The position numbers and the translations under genes are program-made. The notes under the pieces are model-generated. The model was given only the letters and a program-made list of their open reading frames with translations. It had not been told where the DNA came from and did not search any database. A DNA stretch of 64,000 bases, from NCBI GenBank assembly GCA_021234155.1, contig JAJEKV010000036.1, positions 12,601,426 through 12,665,425 of the forward strand, given 5' to 3'. The DNA comes from Isoetes taiwanensis. Taxonomy: Eukaryota; Streptophyta; Lycopodiopsida; Isoetales; Isoetaceae. Positions 34,556 through 46,585 of this stretch are shown one piece after another. Each line of letters starts with the position of its first letter. Within the stretch, counting starts at the first letter, position 1.

Positions 34556-35409
34556 TTGGCATTTCTTCACACTTTTGCAAATCTCCCAAGCTCTGCATCG
34601 CTGTCCACTGATTCAGCCTCCTTCCTTCACGAAAAATGCCCAATGGATCCTATCTGCCATAAAGTTGCCATGTGGGACAATCTTTCTGCTGATCCGGATC
34701 ATCGTGGACGCTACCATAATGTTGATCCTGCTACACAAATGCCACTTCCTTATGGGGTTTCTCATCCTCATGCTGAAATCCGCTCTGATGCAACATTGGA
34801 TGAGATACTCAAGCAGAGAGTGCCGCTTCTACAGCACCGGAAATGGGACCTCTACAATGGTATTTCAGTAAACTTACCTATTGTTCATTCCTTAAACATG
34901 TTTTGATATGTTTGCTTCTAATCTGAATGTGGTAGATTCTAATATTTTATTCTCTGATGATCCTAGGATACCTTGACTTTTTAAGGGGAGAAGGCAAAAC
35001 GAAGCTTGTCAAACATTCTCCCTTTCGGGATCCAATAATTGATGGTGTGTTTGAGAACAATATGGCATCTCGAGAGGAACAGTATCTGATCCGTGTTGGT
35101 AAGCTACCACAAAAGAAGGATAGTGAAGAGTTATGGGCAGCAATCTTCTGCAGAGAGGTTATCCAGGTTCACTGCTTATGGTGGTTCTTGTGGAACTATC
35201 ACTTCAGCCTAACAGAAAGACAACTGTCTAGATACAGATCCATGTACTACAATCATAGACAGATTGCAGATCTATATGGATCACTTATTATTCTGTTGGG
35301 AGATGATGATTATTTCCGTCTACTCTGCCTCGGCGACTGGCCTGCTAATGGCTATACCTTTGGGACTGCTGAGCCCTGCAACCTACTTCAATTCCATCTT
35401 TTTTCATGA
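34556..35409 (+). CDS. two-exon orphan protein, ~248 residues
   Basis: Exon 1 (34556-34859) and exon 2 (34967-35409) join through a split Gly codon across a GT-AG intron of 107 bases. The frame is continuous from MAFLHTFANLPSS to a TGA. Exon 1 is polar, with CHKVAMWDNLSADPDHRG and a Pro/Tyr-rich middle. Exon 2 has FLRGEGKTKLVKHSPFRDP, a Trp-rich segment (WAAIFCREV, HCLWWFLWNYHFSLTE) and DLYGSLIILLGDDDYF near the end. I recognise no family. The intron and open frame suggest a host gene or a domesticated fragment. About 150 bases downstream is a LINE-like 3' terminus (CTTACTCTCAAAAA near 35,565), so a transposon origin is possible. The start codon is not decided by homology. Confidence 0.45.
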
Positions 35410-36217
35410 TCCATAAGCTTATGCTATGGCATTTTGAAGATAGTGATGCTATGCTATATATTTCCTATAGTGATCTCTCACTATAATTTTCTCATCATGA
35501 CACAGTCTTCTCAAGCATGTGTGATGCTTTGTACTTGAATCTTTATAATTAATGATAAAACCAACTCTTACTCTCAAAAAGAATTTTTTTTTTTAATAAA
35601 AAGCTAAAGATGTTGTGATGTTCCACATATTTATACGGTATATGTATAAATATACGGACACGTCACGGGCCGAGGATACGCCATCATGGGGGTATGTAAC
35701 CTACGGAGTTAACCATAAAGGATTAATTTAGCTATGCTAAATTAATAAGGGTTTAATTAAGGGTTAATTACCTAATTAAGTTAATTAAGCTAATTAATTA
35801 ATTAGTTAGGAGACACCTAGCCAAACTCGATTGGCCAGAATGAGGATGCTAATTTGAGGCAGCAAATTGGATCCCTATCCCAATTTTCCCCAAATCGAAC
35901 CAAGGAGCAGGAGCAGTTGAGCGCCGAGTCTATTCAAGCATGGACATTCCATGCCACCAAAATCCTTTTTAACTTTAGAGTAAGATCAGTTAGTTATAGA
36001 TCTAAAATGTTGTGTGCGCTCAACAAATTTTGTCAATATATCACCTCCTTATTGTGCACATTGGGCATTATTTCAAATCATCACAACAAAGCTAAAGGCC
36101 AGGTAATACTGTTTCTAACTAGTTTCATAGACTTCTTGGTATGGGAAACTCAAACATTTCTTAGAGAATGAACTGGATAAATAAATAAGAATTGGACGAA
36201 CATGTCTATTTGTTTAC
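35410..36217. other. intergenic with a LINE-like 3' end and TTAATTAA-rich tract
   Basis: 35,540-35,600 ends in CTTACTCTCAAAAAGAA followed by T- and A-runs, resembling a decayed poly(A) retroelement tail. 35,715-35,812 is a low-complexity stretch of overlapping TTAATTAA/TAATTAAG motifs. No gene is seen. Confidence 0.45.
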
Positions 36218-36645
36218 ACCCATAGTACCAGCTGCAGGGAGAAGTGCAACAATAGCTGCTTCAATTTAATCATCTGAGATTTGTAGAGCATTTATTATTC
36301 ACAAGTTAGATGAATCGGTTGGAAATGTTGCGGACCCAAAGTTAGTAACATTAGTGTCGTCCACAGGTGAGAATTGACAGTCAGACATTGTGACATTTGA
36401 TTTGTTTTGCACAACAATATCTATGGAAAAGGCACGGGAATTCTTATACTCGACAGACATTCTTTGTAGACCAACCTTGCGTAAGAAGAAAGCATTCTTG
36501 ATCGTATGCCACGTCTGGAAACGAGATATCATTTTGAAGATTCCATAGCTGAAGATGACCAAGTAATTCACACAAGCGGTCTTGGCGAAAATAAGTTCAT
36601 TCATAGCTATGATCACCTGACTTTGCCTTGCAACTCTATGCGAAC
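36218..36645 (+). pseudogene. Helitron helicase fragment
   Basis: The plus strand reads PIVPAAGRSATIAASI, HKLDESVGNVADPKLVTLVS, FDLFCTTISMEKAREFLYST and DILCRPTL. This is the same protein segment as residues about 555-660 of the minus-strand Helitron helicase at 41,844-44,402, at roughly 80% identity with stops and frameshifts. It covers the region just after the GDFRQ motif. Its opposite orientation and divergence indicate a separate Helitron insertion or an inverted partial copy. Confidence 0.8.
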
Positions 36646-36649
36646 TTTA

Positions 36650-37320
36650 TGCCCTGCAAACATAAGGTAGAAAACATTCATAAAACAAAAAACTAAGATC
36701 CCATGTCATCAAATCATTCCATACAAAAAGGCAACTATCATAATGTGTTTAAATGTTTAAAATGTTTAAATGATTTGTCAAACAACTAAATATCATTCAA
36801 ACCCCCCTTTGTGCTGGCATCCTAATACTTGTGTATGCATATAGAATACTCAATAGACCCATTGCTCACTATGACACAATAACCAGATATCCATTATAAA
36901 AAGTGAGAATATATGCCAAATAGTTAATGAAATGTAAACAATATATAGAGATTTGAAGCTGTGAAATCGCATAGAGGCACGAAATCGCTATATTTTTCTA
37001 TCCTATATTACATCAAATCCCTGGCTAGAACTTGCATCCATACAATACGTTTATTGCAGCATATACTCAGTGTGAGTTGAATCTAAGAGAATACACCTTC
37101 ATAACCAACATCTTTTTTAGAGTTTCCCATAGTTTAGAGTTTCCCACAGTTTCCCACAGAATACGCTTGAAATTGTATGCAACATACTTAACAGCTCTTA
37201 CCACCAAACCACAGTATTGCAATGGCCACGAAAATGCAAAATAAAAACAAACTCTTCACAAGTAGTTCAGATGGAATTTGTATTTAAAGAAATTGCGCCT
37301 TCGCACAATAATATGTTCAC
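36650..37320. other. intergenic, no gene seen
   Basis: AT-rich. A short degenerate array of AGTTTCCCA(C/T)AG units lies at about 37,121-37,162. No coding signal. Confidence 0.45.
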
Positions 37321-37321
37321 A

Positions 37322-38821
37322 TCATGAAATAGACCAACAAAAGCTATATACAAAAACAAAGGTAAGACGTGCATGAAACATTGAGAACGTCGCATGTGTA
37401 AGAGCTTCAAATCTACTAACCCGGCATTCCCTTAGAAGTTCTGCATTGCTTCCAAATTCTCCATCTAATTGAACAGCCTTAGACAATGCTATCTTTGCTC
37501 TATCTTCTGAAGTTAGCAACTTTTAGAATTGTTGCTACAATCTGTGAGCCACAACCCAGTAGCTCATGGTAGTACTCCGTTAGTACCCAGCACAGTGCCT
37601 GCGCCTGAGCATGGGAATGATATGCACACGGATGATAACAGAGTACAGGGATCCACAGAAACTACGCCTGAGCATGTGACTCATATGTCCAAGGATGATA
37701 ACATAGTACAGGGGTCCACATATACCTCGCCTGAGGACTCATTGCACACTGTACAGGCAGAGGTTCCGCCTTCTGAGCCAGCAAGGACCACAGAGCATAC
37801 ACTAGCCTTGAACCTACGTATCGTAGGTATTCAGAAGACGAGTGACTCTATTGCTACAGATGAGGCAGTACAGTTTTTTACCCAAGTGATGCACATCCAA
37901 GCACATGGTATTGTCTCGGCCCATTGGGTTGGAGCAGTGCGGCCTGACCGTCCTCGTCACCTCCTGGTCCGCTTTCAAGATGCTCTTTCTTGGTTGCACA
38001 TCTTGCGACATGGCAACCATCTAAAAGGAACCACCTTCTCTGTCCAGGAAGACCTGACCCCAGCACAGCTCTGTAGACGGAAAGAAGAATTATGTCGTGT
38101 GCGCGAGGCTCGCCTGCAGCGGAAGTGGGCCATTTATAGGGGAGGTCAAGCCATCATTCGGGATCAATGGCCATCTGACCCATGGGCATTTACTGTATAG
38201 CCATGTACTATCTAGTTTTGCTTTGGTTTACTTTCCAGTTTGTTAATATTTGTGATTTGTTGTGGGGGGGCAGCCCCTGAGCTTTGTGAGGGCTCATGCC
38301 CTCTTCTTTCTGTTCTGGTCCCATAACCCAATTGGGTTCCCGTGGACGTTAAAAGATTTATCTTTATCTTTATCTAATAACACTTCTTTTATTACCAGCA
38401 ATTCTTCCTCTTTCACTTTGTTACTACAATCAAATGCTTCTGAATCTTGAATCATCTTATGATCACACTCTGTATTTATTGCACCATGATCTTTCTCACT
38501 ATTGTTTCCAGAAAACTTATTCATTCCTGAATGTCAATCAGTCAGTTTCTGTTCAAATTCCCTTGTTCTTTTCTCATAAGAATGACATTGTAACTACTTT
38601 CTATTTAGTAACTTATTTAAGTGTTCCATCTCGTCATCTTTGGACTGCAAAGCCTCAGTAGTCTTCTGTGCCACCGTGGAACTTGAAAATTGTTTCTGAG
38701 CTTGAGCATTTTCGTCTTCAATATGGTCCATGTACTGAGGTTCATATTCAGCGTATAAACTCCAAAGCATCGCTATAATAGATGCCAGCTTTGCCTTCAG
38801 CAATATATTCTCCACCTCCAA
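37322..38821 (-). pseudogene. unidentified minus-strand coding pieces split by a LINE-like insertion
   Basis: Three minus-strand open pieces have ordinary protein composition. 38,821-38,594 reads LLKAKLASIIAMLWSLYAEY and EALQSKDDEMEHLNKLL, coiled-coil-like. 38,524-38,385 reads HKMIQDSEAFDCSNKVKEEE. After the plus-strand LINE-like block, 37,519-37,322 reads SEDRAKIALSKAVQLDGEF and ECRVSRFEALTHATF. The outer pieces may be one former gene into which the LINE inserted. They lie downstream of the Helitron's RPA-like gene in the same orientation, so this could be cargo captured by the Helitron. The family is not recognised and the continuity of the pieces is unproven. Confidence 0.35.
37525..38375 (+). 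mobile_element. LINE-like 3' fragment with ORF1-type protein and (TTTATC)n tail
   Basis: An open frame to 38,200 (about 223 codons, no ATG at its 5' edge, so probably 5'-truncated) has a low-complexity N-terminal part with the tandem motif QGSTETTPEH / QGSTYTSPED. A compact domain follows with LNLRIVGIQKT, HLLVRFQDALSWLHILRHG, FSVQEDLTPAQLCRRKEEL and REARLQRKWAIYRGGQAIIR. This resembles the RRM plus C-terminal domain of L1 ORF1 proteins, which bind element RNA. A 3' UTR of about 150 bases ends in TTTATCTTTATCTTTATCT, the simple-repeat tail of many plant L1 elements. No ORF2 reverse transcriptase is present, so the element is non-autonomous or rearranged. A clean target-site duplication was not found. 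Confidence 0.55.
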
Positions 38822-39654
38822 CTTACTAACCCCAGGTATGTCACTCCTAATCCTGCCTTCATATGAACCTTCTCTGTCCTGCCATGCTTTTCAAAGCACA
38901 ATTCCAAGGATGGAATGTTGAAATCCACTGTGATGTAGCTCTTCACTATTCAAGCATACCAGTAATCTTGCACAGGTCATCTAAAACTAACCTATAACTT
39001 ACCAGTCTTTTTCTCAAACACATTATCATACACATCACTTCGTTGACAAATACCACCACTAAATTTACCAGTTGCAATGCCATCAATAGATTTATCACTT
39101 GTTAAACATCATTTCAGTAACAAATATTAGCAATAAGTTTCACATGTAAGTTTAATCATGGATACAGACTGGAATATTATCATCCAAATGACTTCATATA
39201 AGTACCTCTCGCTATTACTAATTAACCAAAATCTAGTGTCTACCATTCGAAGTCTCACGAACATTTAATTGTTCGATAAGTTAAGACTTCTTTCTATTTC
39301 AACAATTCGTATAATTTCCTTCCCAACCTTTTCCGGACAACTTCATCTTCCTTGTCTAAATTATCACATATCTTTTGAAAGAGCTATTAACATTTCGCAT
39401 CAGACTGATAAGCTAGACATACATTATTAGCCTAGGTGGATCTTAACTAAAAGCCGGAAGATTACTTCATGTATTTGAAAATGGAAGCAGCTTCATAAAG
39501 AAAACACATAGAGTTTGAGAACAAAATCTCAAACACAAAGACAATTCACAACAAAAAGTCAAAGTTTCTAATAGATCACATAATATCAATTTCAAATTAA
39601 CTACTTACTTAGATCGACCACAGCAGACCTGCAGCTCCTTTATGCAAACGATAA
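38822..39654. other. no gene supported; possibly Helitron interior
   Basis: AT-rich sequence between the unidentified coding pieces and the RPA1-like gene. It may be the 3' part of the Helitron. I could not place a CTRR terminus with its hairpin. Confidence 0.4.
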
Positions 39655-41640
39655 CTATACGTTGTCCACTGGAGATTCCAAGTTGAACTGATTAAACTCT
39701 CCTCCCAATCTCATTTTAGACCTCTTTATTCCGTCTATGACAACCTCAGATTCAGCTTCCCAATCTGTAGGTGTGACTTCACGAACCACAACTTTGTGAC
39801 TCTTGAATCCATTGTATTCTGTCTGAACTACGCTTAGTCGGAATATTTTGCTAATCCAAAGGTGCTCCATAAAGAGAGAATAATATGCTTGTTGATTATT
39901 CTCCTGCAATCGATAACCTGTTAATTTCTATCACAAAATCATAAGCAGAATCTCACCCCAATCTTATCTTACATTATCCCTGATTTTTGACATCTCATCT
40001 GCAGTCTGCCCTAAGATTTGTTCTCCTTCATTATTGAAGATAGTTTCTCTTGTTGCATCTCCCAACGTTGCATGGAATATATACCTGATCATAACAATGA
40101 CATCACACATCCATTCAAACCAATTGGTAAATCAGATCTCTCTCACCTCTTTAATGGTTCAGTAGCCGCCCCACATTTCTCGCACCAAAATTCTGATTCT
40201 TGCTTACTTACCTTCTTACTGCATCTTGCACATGCCTCATACCACATTGGCTGGTTTGGATCAATAAACGTTATGCACGCGCGAACATTGAAGTACTCAA
40301 TCTTCACAAGAAGCAGATTAGAATAAGCGACTGCAAAAAGCAAGGAATCAACATACCTCATACTAACAACCTACTTGCCCATCCCCAACAGAAGGTTGTA
40401 ATATCTCTGATACAAATGCACGATCATGCAATGTACCTGCCGGCGTCATTGTACACTTCTGTCCCTCTTACTCATACCTTTAGTGCGATTGAATTAGCAT
40501 GCTACAATATTTAAAGGGAAATCACGTAACCCATACCATGTACGTAAGGCAGTAGCGTGAACAGTGTTTGGATTTAATTCCATCATTGTTTTATTTGTTG
40601 TTGACAAAGAGACACCTGCGTAAGACACTATGTAATCAGCAGTTTCAATCAGCAATTTAATTCAATGAATAGTATTAGTAGAACCTCGAAATTTGCTAGC
40701 TCAAACACGAGTCAGTATTACTATTGGGATGCCACACAACATTTGCGACAGCTTCTCTCCTTCATTCACAGCAAGATCTCCCCATAGGCTCACATTTACA
40801 CTTTTTCCACTGGAACATGTTTCCTTTGTTAGAAAATATCCACACGCCGTGTTCTATTCATAAAATACCTTTCATCAAGGAGGCTGATGGTACGTTTTAG
40901 AACATCTTGCTTATCATATTTCCTACGAACAGTTTCTGACACAGAGACTGAGCAAACAATTCCAATGACATCTGCAAGCAGGAGAAATTATACAATCTAT
41001 TCCATCTCAATACCATAACAAACAAATCGAAAAGCATTTCATGTACCAAACACCATTTTCCCATCAAGGTACTTATGCAATTCATCTACTTTTGCGAACT
41101 TCTGCTCCATTGAGTTTCCCACCTCCGCAGTCCCATCACTGGCAACTTCAATTATTGATTGTGCATCAAGAGTTATCTGATAGTCATGGTTTACGGTTGT
41201 ATATCGTTCGCAGGCCGAACAACTCCTTTAGAGATGTAATACACGTACATGTCCACAAAGAACTTCAACGACTACCTCCATCCATGACATAATCCCCAAT
41301 TTATGCATCAACCTATAACCTACCTTCATCAACTCAAGTCTGTTGTAGAATTTGTCAGCTGCCTCGTCAAACATTGTTGCTTGAATTTCCGTTCCCTGTG
41401 TATATTAAGACGACTCTCTAAATATTCACAAAGCAAGGGAAGTAAGAATCTAATCAATTCAAATTTGCATAATCCTTGTCTCTTAACTCCACATTAAACA
41501 ATTTCCCCTTGCCTGGTCTTCGTCTGTTCTCAAACTCTCGTAGAGGTCCTTTCCACATTACTTTTACTTTAATTGTTCAATTTGCTTTTGAACCAATGGA
41601 CAAATTGTTCTCCCACTTCCTATGTTTTCAGCATCATTTG
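39655..41640 (-). pseudogene. Helitron RPA1-like single-strand DNA-binding protein, degenerate or multi-exon
   Basis: Reading the minus strand from about 41,600: WKGPLREFENRRRPGKGKLF with NVELRDKDYANL opens the first OB fold (DBD-A). VYYISKGVVRPA and TVNHDYQITLDAQSIIEVAS follow with a one-base frame change, then KVDELHKYLDGKMV. DBD-B is marked by ADVIGIVCSVSVSETVRRKY with KRTISLLDER, by SVNVSLWGDLAVNEGEKLS and by GVSLSTTNKTMMELNPNTVH. DBD-C is marked by YFNVRACITFIDPNQ and the zinc ribbon MWYEACARCSKKVSKQ with WCEKCG (40,361-40,143). A C-terminal part runs 39,909-39,655. This is the RPA70 domain order. Plant Helitrons commonly encode such a protein beside Rep-helicase. Some gaps may be introns, but the frame change suggests decay. 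Confidence 0.75.
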
Positions 41641-41843
41641 TACTGCAACATTTCCTCAAAATAAAAATCTTTACATATACAATAGAAGAGATCACATCAA
41701 GGGATACCTCATCATCATGCACACACGAACAGGTCAGCCACGAGAATTACCTAGCTGTTGCGAACACAACGAACACACTTTTTCGGAACACAATTAAAGT
41801 TATCAAAACTCCATCACAAATAATGGCCAGAAAAACTTACCAA

Positions 41844-44800
41844 CTATTCAAGCAATTCTCTAAAAACAACATTTCTAGTCGTTACAGATGGCAATGCCTC
41901 ATTCTGTAGGATCAGCGCATCTTCTCTAGTTCGTATTCTTGTCAATGCCGTGTGCATTTGCCCATGAGCAAACACATTTGTTCGCAAATCCAGGACCATT
42001 TTATCTAATGTTAGGCCAAGACACCTGTGGAATGTCGTTGAGTATGCCAGCTTGAGCGGCAGCTGACGTCTATGTATCGTAAAAGGGCAGCGTGCTGGCT
42101 GGTGAAAGAAATCTGCCCGACAAATCGCATGTATATTTTCTGAGCTCGTGTCCTCATGTCCAAGAAGTCGGACAGTCACAAATCTGTTGTGCATTTCGTG
42201 TATAACAACTCTAGCATTCTTTACAAGCCCTTTACTCGCATCCAACAATCTCATAATTTGACACATAGCTCCTACTTTAAGACAAATCGTGTGTTTGGAC
42301 AAAGTCGGGTGATCATAACTATGAAGAAACTCATTTTCAGCAAGAGCGCTTGTGTGAATTACCTGGTCACTTTCACTTATGGAATCCTGAGAATAATATC
42401 TCTTTTCCAGACATGGCATACGATCAAGAATAGACCTGTTAAACTCATCCACATGCACATTTAATGGAGATAAAAATGCTCTTCTTTCACACAAAGTTGG
42501 TCTACAAACAATATCTGCCGGGTATAAGAATTCCCGCGCCTCTTCCATAGATGTTGTTGTACAAAACAAATCAAATGTCACAACATCTGATTGCCAATTC
42601 TCACCTATGGACGACACTAATGTTATTAACTCTGGGTCCGCAGCATTTCTAACCGATTCATCTAACTTGTGAATAATAAATGCTCTCCAAATCTCAGATG
42701 ATTTAATAGAAGCAGCTACTGTTGCACTTCTCCCTGCACCTGGTACTATGGGCGCTATCTGCCTAAAGTCGCCTGCAGCCACAAAACATTTTCCTCCAAA
42801 TGGAACATCATTTCTACACAATTCCTGTAGAATCACACTTGCTGATTCAATCGCAGCTCTATTTGCCATCGCAAATTCATTCCAAATGATTAAATGGCAC
42901 TCAATCAGCAAGCTCGCCTTCTCAGACGTGGCCTCAATAGTCGAGTGCACAGCAACACTATTCTCAGTTACAGGAATTTGAAACAATGAGTGCGCAGTTT
43001 TCCCTCCTGGGTATAACAGCCCAGCCAATGCAGTTGTTGCACGGGGCAAAACAATCAACTGGGAGCCTCTGATTAACAAACATATAGCACTGAGTAGGAA
43101 AGTCTTACCTGTACCAGCTTTCCCATCAATAAACACAGGTCTTTTTATCCCTGGCCCATGCACCGTCTTCTCAACATAATCATATATTCGTCCTTGATTC
43201 GTGTTCATCTTATCACGCATCTTTTTTGACTCTTCTATGTAAGATCTATGGTGAGGAAACTTCGATAGCTCTTGCAGCACTAGCTGTGACCGAATGTGGA
43301 TTTCAGGCAGCCCAAAGCCAGCAATACTAGAGCCATGCTGCGCAAGCACATTTTCAATGCACAAAAGAGCTTGCTGCTCTGCAAGCAAAGTGCCTGTCTC
43401 TGAAATATCATGGAAGTCCTTTATCAGCTCATCATGAAAATTCGACCACAACTCACTTGCCGGAGCGCCATCAAGGATAAGCAGTGCAAAAAGGAAACGC
43501 AACTGCGACGGTGTTTGCAACGCCAACACTGCCTCTTGCATTGTCAAAACTGGCTCTGATCTATCATGCAATAAACCCATAACAGTTATCACTTCTTGAT
43601 AGGTATCATAGGTAGTCCCATTATACTTCTTTAAGTCTTCCCAACACCTCGCTGGAGTATGCAGCAGCAACTGTCGCAAATAGAATAGCTCCCCCTCACG
43701 TGGCATCACCAACTTTATTCTACAAATAAGGCTTCCCTTACTTCTCTTCCGAACAATGTTCCTAGGAAGCTGCGGCCTAGCTAGTTCAAGGTGATCACCA
43801 TCAGTACACGTTCTATCTCTACAGGATACAAAGCTGTACTGTTCATAGTACTCAAGATAGGTTAGCTCCGAAAATTCTATAGCAGGATGCCTCAAGAAAT
43901 AACGATCAAGCAACGAAGCGCTGTTGGGCCTCCTATATGATCTACTCGTTCTTTGTTGACGATGAAGTGGAAGACACTTAACACCAGGATACTTTTCTGT
44001 GACATGAAACTTTAGTATTCGCCATCCCGCCTCAGTTGACGATAGATACCTTGCACTTTGGTAATCACGTAACTCATCATCAAATTGTCGTTCACGATCA
44101 CTTCGATACTCCACCTTGTCAAAACCTTTATAAATATAGCTGTATAGATACATGAAGATATGAACAGTCAAAGCAACATCAACATTGATATGACAATCAA
44201 ACTGCTTTAACAGGAAAGGTGAGTATGACACAACATATCTATCTTCAACTTTCCTTCTTCGATACTGCACATAACCCTTCGAGTCCAAATGTGTTCTTGT
44301 AGTCAAGTCTCGAGGATAATGCCAACAAAGATGCCCCATCCTTAGAGCATCGCTCGTCGAGTGATTGTGCACCATATATTTTCGCACCATTTGAGCAAGC
44401 ACCTCATCATTTTCCTCGGAATCTCGCCGGATATTAGCAAGTCAATGACCTCAAATGGAATCTCATGTTCTGTTTTAAGTACAATGTGGCCATGAGGCAG
44501 CCCACGTTTCTGGAATTCTATAACATGGATCATATACGCAAGCGGACCAACATAAGAATGCAAGAAATCCTTCAAAGATTGGAAACGAGCATGGAATGAC
44601 CTGACAACAATAATTGGGACATCTGCAGCAGTTTGGCCAACGTGCAACACTGCCTTGATCTCTGGCCAATCCGGATTCGTAGTCATTGTAATAAACAGGC
44701 TAGGAGGCCCCTTCACTCTTGCAAGAGCTAACGATCCGCAATCTGGACCCGAGCACCATTGCCTAGAACCAATAAAAGACGAAGGGGGACCGGCCAAATC

Positions 44801-46087
44801 GGACATCTTTTCCCACCACGGTTCTCAATAAAATCATCATCCTCCTCAACATTTGAATTATCAACCATAGACCTTGACCTCTCATATCCATTAGTTGCCA
44901 AGAAATTCAGCCTTGCTTCTTCGACCCTAGAATACATATCCACAAGGTATTCACAAGTCGACGCCCCTAATCGGAGGAACCGCACCTCATGGAGCAAACG
45001 TGACCTATACCAATCCACTGCGACATCCGGCTGGTCATTATCAGGGAACCATCCTGCCGTCCCAGCTGGAAATATAAGCGGGTATTGCAAGGGTTCATAC
45101 TGCATATCCAGTATACTCATAAAAACTGGTCGTTGATCCTGGTGAAGCCAAAAAACCGCTATCCTTGGATTAATTGTGGATCGAAGTTATTTGCATGCAC
45201 TATGGCAAAGAACTTCATCACTGCAATCGCCCATTCAATGTCAAGAACACGGACTCCAACCGCATTTGCTTCACTCGCCTTATCATGTGACAGTAAGGAT
45301 TAACAGCCTCTAGAGTCGCTGCTATTCGCGTCACCCATGCAACGGGCAATAACTTCCTCTCCGCAACCCGCTCTCTCTCACTACTGTCATGAATGTACCA
45401 ATGCAATGATTGGCCAGGTTTTGACGTAGGATGTATTTTATGGTATGTCCTACCCATCAAAGCAACTGAGGATGGCATCCCTAACTGCACAAACTCTCCA
45501 CCGGCAACACCAAGCCCAGTGAAGGCAAACAGATGATTTAATGCACGACTCTTCGCACTAAATCCTGCTTCCTCATAAACATCCGTCAACGAACCAGGCA
45601 ATTCAGGTAGCTTTGGTAAGATACGCCGTTCGCGATTGCAACAGAAGGTTTCACTCTCACCAGACAATAACGCAATGTGACAATGCACACAAAATCTGTT
45701 CCACATGAATTCACTAGCAGATGGAATAGGACGAGCTTGCATCTTTAGTATACGCCGTTGCCAATGTATAACCGCCATGCTTGCCACAATCACCACTTCT
45801 GGAACACTCTCCACATCTCTTGGCATCTGCTGCCCACTCACACCCTCCTCCTCAGTATGCCTCCCACCCAATCCCCCCACCCGATGACCACCCAAACCCC
45901 TTCTCCGCTGCCTCAACTCATCTCTCCTCTCTTGAGACAACTCCGCATACCATCTCCGCCTATACTCATTTCGCCTCAATCTTCTAAGCTCATCAGCAGA
46001 GTATGTCTGATTTGGATCAATCTCTACTCTAGGCCTTGGCATTGCAACCTCACACTCCAGTCCTTTGGAACACGCATACACACACAA
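41844..46087 (-). CDS. Helitron Rep-helicase, split by about three frameshifts
   Basis: Four overlapping minus frames form one protein. 46087-45218 is the N-terminal part with RRLRRNEYRRRWYAELSQE and a Cys/His segment FCVHCHIALLSGESETFCC. 45120-44728 has YEPLQYPLIFPAGTAGWFP. 44806-44342 has LFITMTTNPDWPEI and the HUH nicking motif FQKRGLPHGHIVL. 44402-41844 is an 852-codon frame with YSYIYKGFDK (Rep tyrosine region) and then a Pif1-like SF1B helicase. Helicase motifs there are Walker A GKAGTGKT (about residue 427), Walker B-like IIWNEFAM (about 503), AAGDFRQIAPIVPGAG (about 545) and HTALTRIRTRED near the end. Frame changes occur near 45,230, 44,770 and 44,390. The protein would nick, unwind and transfer one DNA strand during rolling-circle transposition. 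As written it is not expressible in full. Confidence 0.88.
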
Positions 46088-46585
46088 ATATTCAACCTAC
46101 TACCTGCTACCCAAATCCTAGAATATTTAATACACCAGCAGACTCACCAACACAACCTTACTTATGACAATCCAAAACTACCATAACCTTACCAGACAAC
46201 GTAGATGACAGCCACCCAGCCACCCTCCAATGCAGGGCACACTCCCAAATCCACTCACGAAACCCTCCAAGCCGTCCCCTGCACATACAAAGTAACATCA
46301 ACATTAAGAAAACTACTCAACATATAAATAGTCCCGGTAAATTTAAGGCGTCACAAATTTATAAGTAAGTTTCAAGTTTTCACTGCTTCAAAGTATATGA
46401 AGATAATAAACAGGACAACACTTATTTCAGGATTAATTAACTGTCAACTTATTCATACATTGAAATGGACACATTGCCCATCGTCAAGACTGAAAGGTAT
46501 TGTAAGCCAAATTTGCATACCATCTCCACCTATACTCATTTCGCCTCAATCTTCTAAGCTCATCAACAAAGTATATCAAACTTGC
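46088..46585. other. Helitron 5' flank, start of a local duplication
   Basis: Sequence upstream of the Rep-helicase gene. 45,940-46,400 recurs with changes at 47,037-47,420 (for example CTCACACTCCAGTCCTTT and CCTACTACCTGCTACCCAAA). 46,463-46,575 recurs almost exactly at 46,988-47,100 (AAATGGACACATTGCCCATC). The TIR element at 46,586 sits between these copies. Confidence 0.6.

Larger units (their letters stand above)
39655..46087 (-). mobile_element. Helitron (rolling-circle transposon), Rep-helicase plus RPA1-like gene
   Basis: Both genes lie on the minus strand, Rep-helicase upstream and RPA1-like downstream, the standard layout of autonomous plant Helitrons. Coordinates span only the coding part. 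The true ends (5' TC, 3' CTRR preceded by a hairpin) were not located. Parts of the 5' end (about 45,940-46,400) are duplicated at 47,037-47,420. Because both genes carry frame breaks this copy is probably immobile, but the long undamaged helicase frame indicates fairly recent activity. Confidence 0.8.
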
